From Dinoroseobacter shibae DFL 12 = DSM 16493 (lineage in GTDB: Bacteria; Pseudomonadota; Alphaproteobacteria; Rhodobacterales; Rhodobacteraceae): a stretch of DNA of 64,000 nucleotides. The position numbers were made by a program, and so were the translations under genes. Each line of letters starts with the position of its first letter. Within the stretch, counting starts at the first letter, position 1. The stretch lies in NCBI RefSeq assembly GCF_000018145.1, contig NC_009952.1, forward strand, positions 3,720,001 through 3,784,000, read 5' to 3'. Positions 1 through 9,972 of the stretch are shown one piece after another. Below the pieces are notes generated by a model, which saw only the letters and a program-made list of their open reading frames with translations, was not told the origin of the DNA and did no database searches.

Positions 1-1501
<1,501 letters not shown>

Positions 1502-1547
1502 TGACGACCCTCGTGACCCCTCGGCACCCCCTGCGGAGAGCCCGGTA

Positions 1548-2231
1548 ATGCCCGCCTACGACCAGACCCTGACGCGCGTCGAGGACTATTTCGACCGCAC
1601 CGCCACCAAGACATGGGAGCGTCTGACATCGGACGCGCCCGTGTCGAAGGTGCGCGCCACCGTGCGCGCGGGCCGGGACCGGATGCGCGACATCATGCTG
1701 GCGCAGATGCCCGCGGACCTGTCGGGCAAGCGCGTGCTGGATGCGGGCTGCGGCGCGGGGCAGATGACCGCCGAACTGGCCGCCCGCGGGGCGGACGTCG
1801 TGGCCATCGACATCTCGCCGAGCCTGGTGGAGATCGCTGAAAAGCGCCTCCCGGATGCCCATCGCGGCCAGGTCACCTTTACCTCCGGAGACATGCACAA
1901 TCCCTCCTTGGGTGATTTCGATCATGTCGTGGCGATGGACAGTCTGATCTACTACGAAGCACAGGATATCGGTGCCTCGCTGGCGAAGTTCTGCCCCCGG
2001 GTGCGCGGCTCGGTGATCTTCACCGTCGCCCCCCGCACCCCGTTCCTGATGACCTTCTGGGGGGTGGGCAAGCTCTTCCCGCGCGGCGACCGGTCCCCGA
2101 CCATGATCCCCCATGCGCCCGCGCGGCTGTCGAAGGCCGCCGCCGAGACGGGCGCCCGCGGGGCCATCCGCGAAGTCGAGCGTGTGACCTCCGGCTTCTA
2201 CATTTCCACCTGTCTGGAGTACCGGGCATGA
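1548..2231 (+). CDS. bchM: Mg-protoporphyrin IX O-methyltransferase
   Basis: BchM methylates the C13 propionate of Mg-protoporphyrin IX using S-adenosylmethionine and supplies the substrate of the AcsF cyclase encoded downstream. The 227-residue protein has a class I methyltransferase fold, with SAM motif I DAGCGAGQMT at about residues 64-73 and an acidic motif II at VVAIDIS. The ATG at 1548 follows a GGAGAG ribosome-binding site and gives the family length; a longer open frame starting inside bchL is not credible. Its TGA overlaps the ATG of lhaA (ATGA), so the two genes are probably translationally coupled. Confidence 0.95.
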   Translation: MPAYDQTLTRVEDYFDRTATKTWERLTSDAPVSKVRATVRAGRDRMRDIMLAQMPADLSGKRVLDAGCGAGQMTAELAARGADVVAIDISPSLVEIAEKRLPDAHRGQVTFTSGDMHNPSLGDFDHVVAMDSLIYYEAQDIGASLAKFCPRVRGSVIFTVAPRTPFLMTFWGVGKLFPRGDRSPTMIPHAPARLSKAAAETGARGAIREVERVTSGFYISTCLEYRA

Positions 2232-3673
2232 TCTTCACCAAGGCCCAGACCAAGCGTCTCGCCAGCCAGTTTCTGCCCTTTGCAGACGCGGCCAGCGACC
2301 AGCTGCCCTTGGGCCAGCTGTTGCGCCTGAGCCTGTTCCAGGTCTCGGTCGGCATGGCCACGGTCATGCTGCTGGGCACCCTGAACCGGGTGATGATCGT
2401 GGAACTCAGCGTGCCGGCCATGCTGGTGGCGCTGATGATCGCCATCCCGGTCCTCGTCGCCCCCTTCCGGGCGCTCCTCGGGTTCCGCTCCGACACCCAC
2501 AAATCCGCCATCGGGTGGAAGCGTGTGCCCTACATGTGGTTCGGCACCCTGTGGCAGTTCGGCGGGCTGGCGATCATGCCGTCCTGCTTGCTGGTGCTGG
2601 GCGGGGACGTCTATATCGACATCCCCTTCGCCGGCGAGGTGCTGGCGGCGCTGGCCTTCCTGATGACGGGGCTGGGGCTGCACATGACACAGACCGCGGG
2701 GCTCGCGCTCGCCTCGGACCGGGCCACGGACGAAACCCGGCCGCGGGTGGTGGCGCTGCTCTACGTGATGTTCCTTCTGGGCATGGGCGTCTCGGCCGTG
2801 ATCATCGGCTGGCTGCTGCGCGATTTCAGCGGCATTCGCCTGATCCAGGTGGTGCAGGCCACCGCGGGCGCGACCCTGATCCTGAACCTGATCGCGCTCT
2901 GGAAACAGGAGATCGTCTTCCCGACGACCGCCGAGGAACGCGCCGCGCCGCGCCCCTCCTTCCGCGCGGCCTGGGACGACTTCGCCGCGGGCGGGCAGGC
3001 GGGCCGTTTGCTGGTCGTGGTGTTCCTCGGCACGCTCGGCTTCAACATGCAGGACGTCCTGCTGGAACCGTACGGCGGCGAGATCCTCGGCCTGTCGGTC
3101 TCGGCCACCACCTTCCTGACCGCGATGTGGGCGGCGGGCGCGCTGATCGGCTTTGCTATGGCCGCGCGCTGGCTCAAGGACGACATCAACCCGTTCCGGA
3201 TGTGCGGACGCGGGCTGCTGATCGGTCTGGCGGCCTTCTCGGCGGTGATCTTCGCGGCCCCCATGGGCTCCAACGAGCTGTTCTTCGTCGGGGCGGGCCT
3301 GATCGGCCTCGGCGGCGGGCTCTTCTCCGTCGCGACCCTGACCGCGGCCATGACCATGCCGGCGGACGGGCTGGCCGGGCGCGGCCTGGCGCTGGGCGCC
3401 TGGGGCGCGGCACAGGCCACCGCGGTCGGTGTGGGCGTGGCCCTGGGCGGCACGATCCGCGACGTGGTGAATGCCGCCGTGTCCACCGGCGCCTGGGGCG
3501 AAGCGCTCAACGATCCCTCCACGGGCTACTCCGTGGTCTACCACCTGGAGATCGCCCTGATCTTCATCACCCTCATCGCCCTGGGGCCGCTCGTGCGGGC
3601 CCATGCGCTGACCCGTAACGACCATGCAACAGGGGAGACCGGCAAGATCGGGCTCGCCGATTTCCCGACCTGA
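2228..3673 (+). CDS. lhaA: LhaA/PucC-family light-harvesting assembly protein
   Basis: This 481-residue protein is very hydrophobic, with about twelve predicted membrane segments, and belongs to the bacteriochlorophyll-delivery branch of the major facilitator superfamily (LhaA, PucC, Bch2 proteins). LhaA in Rhodobacter promotes assembly of light-harvesting complex 1. The conserved N-terminal region includes FRALLGFRSD and the GWKRVPYMW motif. Its position between bchM and puhA is that of lhaA (formerly ORF F1696), which separates it from the paralogue pucC, usually linked to pucBA. The start overlaps the bchM stop by 4 bp. Confidence 0.93.
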   Translation: MIFTKAQTKRLASQFLPFADAASDQLPLGQLLRLSLFQVSVGMATVMLLGTLNRVMIVELSVPAMLVALMIAIPVLVAPFRALLGFRSDTHKSAIGWKRVPYMWFGTLWQFGGLAIMPSCLLVLGGDVYIDIPFAGEVLAALAFLMTGLGLHMTQTAGLALASDRATDETRPRVVALLYVMFLLGMGVSAVIIGWLLRDFSGIRLIQVVQATAGATLILNLIALWKQEIVFPTTAEERAAPRPSFRAAWDDFAAGGQAGRLLVVVFLGTLGFNMQDVLLEPYGGEILGLSVSATTFLTAMWAAGALIGFAMAARWLKDDINPFRMCGRGLLIGLAAFSAVIFAAPMGSNELFFVGAGLIGLGGGLFSVATLTAAMTMPADGLAGRGLALGAWGAAQATAVGVGVALGGTIRDVVNAAVSTGAWGEALNDPSTGYSVVYHLEIALIFITLIALGPLVRAHALTRNDHATGETGKIGLADFPT

Positions 3674-3697
3674 CGCCGGATACGAAAGGATACCTCC

Positions 3698-4468
3698 ATG
3701 GAAGAGACATTCTTCGGCAATTTCGACCTCGCCAGCCTCTCGCTCTGGCTGTTCTACGGCTTCTTCGCGCTGCTGATCTACTATCTGCAGACCGAGAACA
3801 TGCGCGAGGGCTACCCCCTCGAGGATGACGACGGCAACACCGCCGCCAACCAGGGGCCGTTCCCGCTCCCGAAGGAGAAAACCTTCAAGCTGCAACATGG
3901 CCGTGGCGAGCTGACACTGCCGGGCGAAGACGTGCAGCGGCGCGACAATCTCGCCCTGCGCAAGACGGCCCATGGCAACGGCTTCCCGATGGAACCCACG
4001 GGCGATCCCATGCTCGACGGGGTGGGCCCGGCCAGCTGGTCCAAGCGGCGCGACGTGCCGGAACTGGACGCCCACGGTCACCCCAAGATCGTGCCCATGT
4101 CGGCCGCCGAAGGCTTCGGCGTGTCCGCCGGGACCGACCCGCGCGGCCTGCCGGTCATGGCGGGGGACGGCGAGATCGTCGGCCTGGTCTCCGACATGTG
4201 GATCGACGAAGCCGAGCAGCTCGTCCGCTACCTCGAGATCGAGCTCGACCCCGAATGGGGCGACGGCAAGCGGCTCGTGCAGCGTGAAATGGTGCGGATC
4301 AAGTCCGACCGGGTGAAGGTCCGCTCGATCTACGGCAAGCACTTCAAGAACGTGCCGAAAACCAAGTCCCCGAACCAGGTCACCCTGCTCGAGGAAGACA
4401 AGATCATGGCCTACTACGCGGGCGGCACCCTTTATGCCGACGAGTCCCGCCTTGAGCCGCAATTGTAA
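3698..4468 (+). CDS. puhA: Photosynthetic reaction centre H subunit
   Basis: PuhA is the H subunit of the purple-bacterial type II reaction centre. It has a single N-terminal membrane helix (about residues 10-32, [17 protein letters not shown]) and a large cytoplasmic PRC-barrel domain that shields the QB site and helps proton uptake. The 256-residue length and the segments [13 protein letters not shown] and [10 protein letters not shown] match the family. A GAAAGGA sequence precedes the ATG at 3698. The L and M subunits (pufLM) are not in this window; in purple bacteria they normally lie in the separate puf operon. Confidence 0.97.
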
Positions 4469-4492
4469 CGACAAACACGGGAGCCTTTCGCG

Positions 4493-5170
4493 ATGTCAGA
4501 CCATCACGACGATTTCCATTTCGAGCCTGTCGAAGGGCTCCCTGAACTGCCCCCCGAGGGCGAAACCATCCTGTGGCAGGGCAAACCGAACTGGTGGGCC
4601 CTCGCCAAGGAGAGCCTGGCGCTGAAATGGGTCATGGGGTACTTCGTGTTCCTCGGGGCCTGGCGCTCGGTGGCGTTGATGGCGCAGCACGACACCCTGA
4701 CCAGCCTGAAAGGGATGATCCCCTTCCTGATCCTCGGCCTGATCGTCTGCGGTATCCTTACCGCGATCGCCTGGACCCAGGCGGTGACCACGATCTACAC
4801 GGTCACCAACCGCCGCATCGCCATGCGGATCGGGGCGGCGCTCACGATCACCTACAACTTCCCCTACCGCTGGATCGGGTCGGCCGACCTTGACCTGCGC
4901 AAGTCCGGCACGGGGACCATCGCGCTCAAGCTCACGGGCGACACGCGCATGAGCTACCTCAACTGCTGGCCCCATATCCGCCCCTGGCACATCCGCGACC
5001 CCGAGCCTGCCCTGCGCTGCATCCCCGATGCGGCCAAGGTGGCCGAGATCATCGCAGAGGCCGCCGAAAGCGCGGTGTTCCGCGCCAAGACCCAAGCCCA
5101 GCCCGAAACCGGCAAGGCCACCGTGGATGCGCAGACCGCATCCGGCGCGGTGCCCATGCCCGCAGAATAA
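4493..5170 (+). CDS. puhB: Photosynthetic complex assembly protein PuhB
   Basis: PuhB is a membrane protein needed for efficient assembly of the reaction centre and, indirectly, LH1 in Rhodobacter. The 225-residue product begins with an acidic soluble segment (residues 1-35), followed by about three hydrophobic segments. After these comes a bacterial PH-like stretch with the YTVTNRRIAMRIG motif near residues 100-112. The last 50 residues are hydrophilic and Ala-rich. It sits 24 bp after puhA and 13 bp before puhC, the standard puhABC order. Confidence 0.92.
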   Translation: MSDHHDDFHFEPVEGLPELPPEGETILWQGKPNWWALAKESLALKWVMGYFVFLGAWRSVALMAQHDTLTSLKGMIPFLILGLIVCGILTAIAWTQAVTTIYTVTNRRIAMRIGAALTITYNFPYRWIGSADLDLRKSGTGTIALKLTGDTRMSYLNCWPHIRPWHIRDPEPALRCIPDAAKVAEIIAEAAESAVFRAKTQAQPETGKATVDAQTASGAVPMPAE

Positions 5171-5183
5171 GGATCCCTGTCCG

Positions 5184-5663
5184 ATGAACGACCCCGCAAC
5201 CCATGAGCTCGCGCGCCGCGACAAGGAGATGATTCCGACCCTCCTGCTGCGCGCCATGCTCTTTCTGGTGGTCGCCTGCCTGGTCCTCGTGGCCTATGCA
5301 CGCATCACCGACCGACCCCTGGAGGCAAAGTTCCCCGATCAGCCGATCGTGGAAGAGCGCATGATCCAGATCTTTGGCGAGATGAACGGCGCGGCCCGCG
5401 TTCTGGACGGCGAAGGCCGCCTGGTGGCGGACCTGTCGCCCGAGGAAGGCGGCTTCATCGCCGGCATGACCCGGGCCCTGTCCCGCGAGCGCATGAAAGT
5501 CGGCGTCGTCGACAGCGCGCCCGTGCGCCTCGTGCGCTACGAGGACGGCCATCTCGCACTGATCGACCCGGCCACCGGCTGGGAAGCCAAGCTGATCGGC
5601 TTCGGCATGGACAACACCGCCGCGTTCGAGCGGCTGCTCTACACCCCGATCCAGGAGGGCTGA
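5184..5663 (+). CDS. puhC: Photosynthetic complex assembly protein PuhC
   Basis: PuhC is a small membrane-anchored protein that affects reorganisation of the photosynthetic complexes in Rhodobacter. The 159-residue protein has one membrane segment (about residues 19-40) and a periplasmic domain rich in charged residues. It contains the family's ERMIQIFGEMNGAARV stretch and a C-terminal region with FGMDNTAAFERLL. The ATG at 5184 was chosen over an earlier in-frame start inside puhB because it gives the family length and follows AAGGA. The 3' neighbour begins 3 bp after the stop. Confidence 0.9.
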   Translation: MNDPATHELARRDKEMIPTLLLRAMLFLVVACLVLVAYARITDRPLEAKFPDQPIVEERMIQIFGEMNGAARVLDGEGRLVADLSPEEGGFIAGMTRALSRERMKVGVVDSAPVRLVRYEDGHLALIDPATGWEAKLIGFGMDNTAAFERLLYTPIQEG

Positions 5664-5666
5664 GAC

Positions 5667-5963
5667 ATGGGATTTTTCACCAAGACACGCGAAACCGCTC
5701 CGTGCACCGTGAGCATCAGCCACCGGTTCGAAGAGCTGTCCGCCCACGTGAAGTTCAATAACGGCGCCGTTGTCTATCCCGGCGACGAAGTGCTGGTGCA
5801 AGGGGCCGAAATCATGGCCCCCTACGGTGAAGTGGTCTCCGAGGACCGCATAGCCGTCATCACCCGCGCCAGTGGCCTGGAGCGTCTCTGGACCCGGATG
5901 ACCGGCGATCTCGAATTCATCGAACTTTGCGAATTTTCATTCTCCGAGGAGGTCACGCTATGA
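5667..5963 (+). CDS. Small conserved protein at the puhD position
   Basis: This 98-residue soluble protein lies between puhC and acsF, where Rhodobacter carries the short ORF called orf55/puhD. It has no signal peptide or membrane segment, and I recognise no catalytic motif. Its sequence alternates short hydrophobic strands (VSISHRF, AHVKF, DEVLVQG, DRIAVITRA) and ends with an acidic tail, suggesting a small beta-rich domain. It starts 3 bp after puhC and its TGA overlaps the ATG of acsF, so it is almost certainly co-translated with the cyclase. A role in cyclase or reaction-centre assembly is inference from position only. It is longer than the Rhodobacter puhD product, so homology should not be assumed. 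Confidence 0.8.
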   Translation: MGFFTKTRETAPCTVSISHRFEELSAHVKFNNGAVVYPGDEVLVQGAEIMAPYGEVVSEDRIAVITRASGLERLWTRMTGDLEFIELCEFSFSEEVTL

Positions 5964-7081
5964 ACGTCCAGACCCCAGCAACCCTGAACGGCGCCACGTC
6001 TTCCGTTTCCAATCACGGTGTCGCCGAAGAGGGGATGACCTCCGAGAAGGCGACCGAAGTGGCGATGCAGGACACGCTCCTGACCCCGCGCTTCTACACC
6101 ACCGATTTCGACGAGATGGACGCCATCTCGGTCGAGAGCATCCGCGACGAGTGGGATCCGCTCATCGCCGAGATGGAATCCGACCCCAACAAGGGCCATT
6201 TCAAGAAAAACGAGGACTGGGACCATGTCGATTGGGACGGGATGGATCCGGAATTGCGCAAGGAATTCATCGACTTCCTGATTTCCTCCTGCACCGCCGA
6301 GTTCTCGGGCTGCGTGCTCTACAAGGAAATGAAGCGCCGCGGCTCCAACAAGGACATCACCCAGCTGTTCCAGCTCATGGCCCGGGACGAGGCGCGGCAT
6401 GCGGGCTTCATCAACGACGCCCTGCGCGAGGCGGGCATCGCGGTGAACCTCGGCTTTCTGACCCAGCAGAAGAAATACACCTACTTCCGCCCGAAGTTCA
6501 TCTACTATGCGACCTACCTCAGCGAAAAGATCGGCTATGCGCGCTACATCACGATCTTCCGCCACCTCCAAGCCCACCCGGAGCACCGCTTCCACCCGAT
6601 CTTCAAATGGTTCGAAGAGTGGTGCAATGACGAGTTCCGCCATGGCGAGGCCTTCGCCCTGCTGATGAAGAGCGACCCGAAACTGACCACCGGGCGCAAC
6701 GTGCTCTGGATCAAGTTCTTCCTCACGGCGGTCTACTCGACCATGTATGTGCGCGACCACCAGCGGCCCGCCTTCCACAAGGCGCTGGGCGTGGATACCG
6801 ACTGGTACGGCCAGGAGGTTTTCAAGAAGACCTCCGAGATCTCCAAGCAGATCTACCCGATCACGCTGGATATCGACCATCCGCGCTGGATGCCGAACCT
6901 CAAGCGGATGGAAAAGGCCTCCCGCGACATGGCGGCGGCCAAGGCCAAGGGCGGCCTCGGCGGCCTGATCGGCAAGGCCTCCGCAGGGACGCGGGCCGCG
7001 ATGGCCTTCGTCGCGCTCTACACGATCCCGGCGCACAAGCATGACGTGCCGACCGACACCCGGCTGGAGCCCGCCTACTGA
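5960..7081 (+). CDS. acsF: Mg-protoporphyrin IX monomethyl ester oxidative cyclase
   Basis: AcsF is the oxygen-dependent diiron cyclase that forms the isocyclic E ring of bacteriochlorophyll. The 373-residue protein carries the paired diiron ligands EARH (about residues 144-147) and EFRH (about 225-228). The ATG at 5960 is preferred over an upstream in-frame ATG because GAGGAGG lies 6-12 bp before it and it overlaps the preceding stop. Having acsF inside the puh cluster shows that this organism can make bacteriochlorophyll in air; the alternative anaerobic enzyme BchE is not in this window. The TGA overlaps the start of puhE. Confidence 0.97.
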   Translation: MNVQTPATLNGATSSVSNHGVAEEGMTSEKATEVAMQDTLLTPRFYTTDFDEMDAISVESIRDEWDPLIAEMESDPNKGHFKKNEDWDHVDWDGMDPELRKEFIDFLISSCTAEFSGCVLYKEMKRRGSNKDITQLFQLMARDEARHAGFINDALREAGIAVNLGFLTQQKKYTYFRPKFIYYATYLSEKIGYARYITIFRHLQAHPEHRFHPIFKWFEEWCNDEFRHGEAFALLMKSDPKLTTGRNVLWIKFFLTAVYSTMYVRDHQRPAFHKALGVDTDWYGQEVFKKTSEISKQIYPITLDIDHPRWMPNLKRMEKASRDMAAAKAKGGLGGLIGKASAGTRAAMAFVALYTIPAHKHDVPTDTRLEPAY

Positions 7082-7878
7082 TGTTCAGCTCGCCCTGGAT
7101 CATCGCGCTTTGCGCCATGTTCATCTGGTGGTTCGCCACCGGGGCGATCCTGTGCATCGTGAAACACGCCGACCGCCGGGGGCCCCGCGCCCACCTGCGG
7201 TCGGTGATCCTGACCGCGCCTTTCGGCCTGCTCGGGGTCTACGGCTTCTCGGCCTCGCTGACCGAGGCCACCGTGCCCGGCGTCTGGATCGCCTTCGCCT
7301 CGGCGCTGCTGGTCTGGGGCTGGATCGAGCATGCCTTTCTCGCCGGCATCATCACCGGTCCGAATTCCTACGACTGCCCCGAGGGCTGTTCCGAGTTCGA
7401 GCGTTTCTTCCGCGCCTGGGGCACCATCGCCTATCACGAGATGCTGCTGCTGACCGTGCTCATCGTGATGGGAATCACGGCCTGGGGGGCCGACAACAAG
7501 TTCGGCTTCTGGACCTTCTCGGTCCTCTTCATCGCCCGGATCAGCGCCAAGCTGAACCTTTTCCTCGGCGTCAGGAAGATCAATACCGAGTTTCTGCCCA
7601 CCCCCCTGTCGCATCTGCCGAGCCATTTTCGCATCCGGCCGATCAACTGGCTCTTTCCCTATTCCGTCACGGCGCTGACCTTCGCCATGACCTGCTGGTT
7701 CGAGCGGCTCTATGCCGCCGAAACCGCGGCCGCGACCGTCGGGTTCACCTTGCTGGCCGTGTTCACCGCGCTGGCGCTCCTGGAACACTGGCTGATGGTC
7801 GTGCCCCTGCCGGATGAAAAGCTCTGGCGCTGGCTGATGCCCGCCAAGGACATGCCCGCCAAGGAAAAGCAGGGCTGA
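7081..7878 (+). CDS. puhE: Photosynthetic complex assembly protein PuhE
   Basis: PuhE is a multi-pass membrane protein of the DUF3623 family whose loss changes bacteriochlorophyll production in Rhodobacter. The 265-residue product has about seven hydrophobic segments and conserved polar loops, including WGWIEHAFLAGIITGP and the KLNLFLGVRKINTEFLP segment (about residues 157-173). Its ATG shares the final A of the acsF TGA. It is the last gene of the superoperon before a 202-bp gap that carries the hemA control region. Confidence 0.92.
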   Translation: MFSSPWIIALCAMFIWWFATGAILCIVKHADRRGPRAHLRSVILTAPFGLLGVYGFSASLTEATVPGVWIAFASALLVWGWIEHAFLAGIITGPNSYDCPEGCSEFERFFRAWGTIAYHEMLLLTVLIVMGITAWGADNKFGFWTFSVLFIARISAKLNLFLGVRKINTEFLPTPLSHLPSHFRIRPINWLFPYSVTALTFAMTCWFERLYAAETAAATVGFTLLAVFTALALLEHWLMVVPLPDEKLWRWLMPAKDMPAKEKQG

Positions 7879-8010
7879 CACCGCGGGCCCCCGCGGCCTG
7901 CCTTTCGAATCGATCCCTCTGAATCCCGATCTCTCCTCCTGCCAGCACATGGCAGGGCGGCGCGTCGGCGCTGCCCACCCCCCTTCTGTGCGCCATGAGG
8001 TTCAGGAAGG

Positions 8011-8052
8011 TGTAAGTTTTAATTGACACTCAAACTGTCTAACTTGTAAGAT
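8011..8052 (+). promoter_or_regulatory. hemA promoter overlapped by a PpsR/CrtJ-like operator
   Basis: A TGT-N12-ACA palindrome (8011-8028) matches the PpsR/CrtJ consensus, including the preferred AATTGACA right half. Its last six bases (8023-8028) are also a perfect -35 TTGACA. TAAGAT at 8047-8052, 18 bp downstream, is a plausible -10. A weaker half-site (TGT at 8036-8038, then ATT instead of ACA after 12 bases) starts 7 bp after the first palindrome, the spacing usual for paired sites. Repressor binding here would block RNA polymerase at hemA. That hemA is a CrtJ/PpsR target is known in Rhodobacter; the site itself is read from sequence. Confidence 0.6.
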
Positions 8053-8080
8053 TTTCGGATAAGACGGAGTGAGGACGCCC

Positions 8081-9295
8081 ATGGACTTTGACGCCCTTTT
8101 TGCCACCCAGCTGAACCAGCTGAAAGAGGAAGGCAATTATCGCATTTTCGCAGAGCTCGAGCGCGAATGCGGCCAACACCCCAAGGCGCAGTGCCATGGC
8201 GAAGACGGCAAGCGACAGATCACCGTTTGGTGCTCGAACGACTATCTCGGCATGGGCCAGCACCCCAAGGTGGTGGAACGCATGCAAGAGGTGATCGGCC
8301 AGTGCGGCGCGGGCGCGGGCGGCACCCGCAACATCTCCGGCACGAACCACCATCACCGGCTCCTCGAAGACGAGTTGGCGGATCTGCACGGCAAGGAAGA
8401 CGCGCTGCTGTTCACCTCCGGCTACGTGTCGAACTGGGCCGCGCTCAGCACCCTCGGCGCCCGGCTGCGCGACTGCGTGATTCTCTCCGATGAACTCAAC
8501 CACGCCTCGATGATCGAAGGCATGCGCCACTCCCGCGCCAAGGTCGTCATCTGGAAACACAACGACCCCGCCGATCTCGAGGCCAAGCTCGCGGCCCTGC
8601 CCGCCAACTGCCCCAAGATCGTCGCGTTCGAGAGCGTCTATTCCATGGATGGCGACATCGCGCCCATCGCCGAGATCTGCGACGTGGCCGAGAAATACGG
8701 CGCCATGACCTATCTCGACGAGGTGCACGCCGTGGGCATGTACGGCCCCCGCGGGGCGGGCATCGCCGAACGGGACGGCGTGATGGACCGCGTCACCCTG
8801 ATCGAGGGCACGCTGGGCAAGGCTTTCGGCGTGGTCGGTGGCTACATCACCGGCAGCAAGACACTCTGCGACTTCATCCGCTCCTTCGCGTCGGGCTTCA
8901 TCTTCACCACCGCCCTGCCCCCGGCGGTCGCGGCCGCGGCGCAAACCTCGATCCGGCACCTGAAGGAAAGCAGCGCCGAGCGCGACCTGCAAAAGGTCCG
9001 CGTCGCCCAGCTGCGCCAGATGCTCGACCGCGCCGGCATCCCGCATATCGACAACCCGAGCCACATCATCCCGGTGATGATCAAGGACCCGGTGAAATGC
9101 CGGATGCTGTCGGATTACCTGATGGACGAGTTCGGCATCTACGTGCAGCCGATCAATTACCCCACCGTGCCCAAGGGGACCGAGCGTCTGCGCTTCACGC
9201 CCTCGCCGAATCATTCGGTGGACGACCTGCGCCACCTGGTCTCCGCGCTGGAGGTTTTGTGGAAGCAATGCGCGATCTCCCAGGCGGTGGCGTAA
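8081..9295 (+). CDS. hemA: 5-aminolevulinate synthase
   Basis: This PLP enzyme condenses glycine and succinyl-CoA to 5-aminolevulinate, the alphaproteobacterial (Shemin) entry to tetrapyrroles. The 404-residue product contains the PLP lysine at about K247 in the EGTLGKAFG motif, the glycine-rich [12 protein letters not shown] stretch (about residues 81-92) and SGYVSNW. The ATG at 8081 follows GACGGAGTGAGGA; an in-frame GTG 12 bp upstream is a less likely start. Linkage to the photosynthesis cluster fits the heavy demand for bacteriochlorophyll precursors. The gene appears to have its own promoter rather than relying only on readthrough from puhE. Confidence 0.97.
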   Translation: MDFDALFATQLNQLKEEGNYRIFAELERECGQHPKAQCHGEDGKRQITVWCSNDYLGMGQHPKVVERMQEVIGQCGAGAGGTRNISGTNHHHRLLEDELADLHGKEDALLFTSGYVSNWAALSTLGARLRDCVILSDELNHASMIEGMRHSRAKVVIWKHNDPADLEAKLAALPANCPKIVAFESVYSMDGDIAPIAEICDVAEKYGAMTYLDEVHAVGMYGPRGAGIAERDGVMDRVTLIEGTLGKAFGVVGGYITGSKTLCDFIRSFASGFIFTTALPPAVAAAAQTSIRHLKESSAERDLQKVRVAQLRQMLDRAGIPHIDNPSHIIPVMIKDPVKCRMLSDYLMDEFGIYVQPINYPTVPKGTERLRFTPSPNHSVDDLRHLVSALEVLWKQCAISQAVA

Positions 9296-9390
9296 CGCCG
9301 CCGCCCATAGGTCCAAAGTCCGGTTGAACTTTCCTCCCGTTTCGGGCGTATTACCCCAACACGGTTTAACCAGCCCCCTGGGAGGGAAAC

Positions 9391-9831
9391 ATGAAACTGA
9401 CTATCGTAGCCGCCGCCACGTTGATGCTGACGTCGATGTCCGCACCGGTGCTCGCCGATGACCTCGCGGCCACCGGCGATGCCGCCGAGGGCGAGAAGGC
9501 TTTCCGCCAGTGCCAGTCCTGCCATGTCGTGCAGGATGCCGATGGCAACACCCTTGCCGGGCGCGCGGCCAAGACCGGCCCGAACCTTTACGGCGTTTCC
9601 GGCCGCACCGCCGGCTCGGTCGAAGACTTCCGCTACAGCGATCTGCTGCTCGCAGCGAACGAGCAGGGCGTGGTCTATGACGAGGCCACCTTCGTCGCCT
9701 ATCTGCAGGACCCGACCGGCTACATGCAGGAAGTCACCGGCACCGGTGAGCGCGGCAAGATGAGCTTCCGCGTCCGCAAGGAAGAGGATGCCGTGAACCT
9801 GTATGCCTATATCAAGTCGCTCTCCGAGTGA
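9391..9831 (+). CDS. cycA: Cytochrome c2
   Basis: Cytochrome c2 is the soluble periplasmic electron carrier between the bc1 complex and the photo-oxidised reaction centre or cytochrome c oxidase. The 146-residue precursor has a Sec signal peptide cleaved after about residue 22 (VLA-DD). The haem motif CQSCH lies at residues 41-45, and the probable Met ligand is M124 in GKMSF. It is the long class I type seen in Rhodobacter. AGGG lies 7 bp before the ATG. A possible weak promoter is TTGAAC at 9324 with GTATTA 18 bp later. A strong terminator follows. Confidence 0.95.
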   Translation: MKLTIVAAATLMLTSMSAPVLADDLAATGDAAEGEKAFRQCQSCHVVQDADGNTLAGRAAKTGPNLYGVSGRTAGSVEDFRYSDLLLAANEQGVVYDEATFVAYLQDPTGYMQEVTGTGERGKMSFRVRKEEDAVNLYAYIKSLSE

Positions 9832-9853
9832 TCGGCACGATATCTTGATCACC

Positions 9854-9885
9854 GAACGCCCGGCACTGCCGGGCGTTCTCGTTTC
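9854..9885 (+). terminator. Rho-independent terminator after cycA
   Basis: An 11-bp perfect stem (GAACGCCCGGC / GCCGGGCGTTC) with a 3-nt loop ends at 9878 and is followed by the T-rich TCGTTT. It lies 22 bp after the cycA stop and closes the photosynthesis/cytochrome block. Confidence 0.85.
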
Positions 9886-9972
9886 GGCGACCCGCGCGGC
9901 AGCCGGTGACCCCCGGCCACCGATCCCCCCCGCCTTGACAGACCCGCCCCCCTTCGCGATAGCCGACAGGCC

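Noticed and set aside
2198-4474. A 758-codon open frame on the minus strand across lhaA and puhA.
   Set aside because: It is antisense to two well-conserved photosynthesis genes; its His/Gln/Arg-rich translation is typical of the shadow frame of GC-rich genes.
7763-8029. An 88-codon minus-strand frame at the puhE-hemA gap.
   Set aside because: It runs antisense into puhE and over the hemA operator, with no ribosome-binding site or recognisable protein features.
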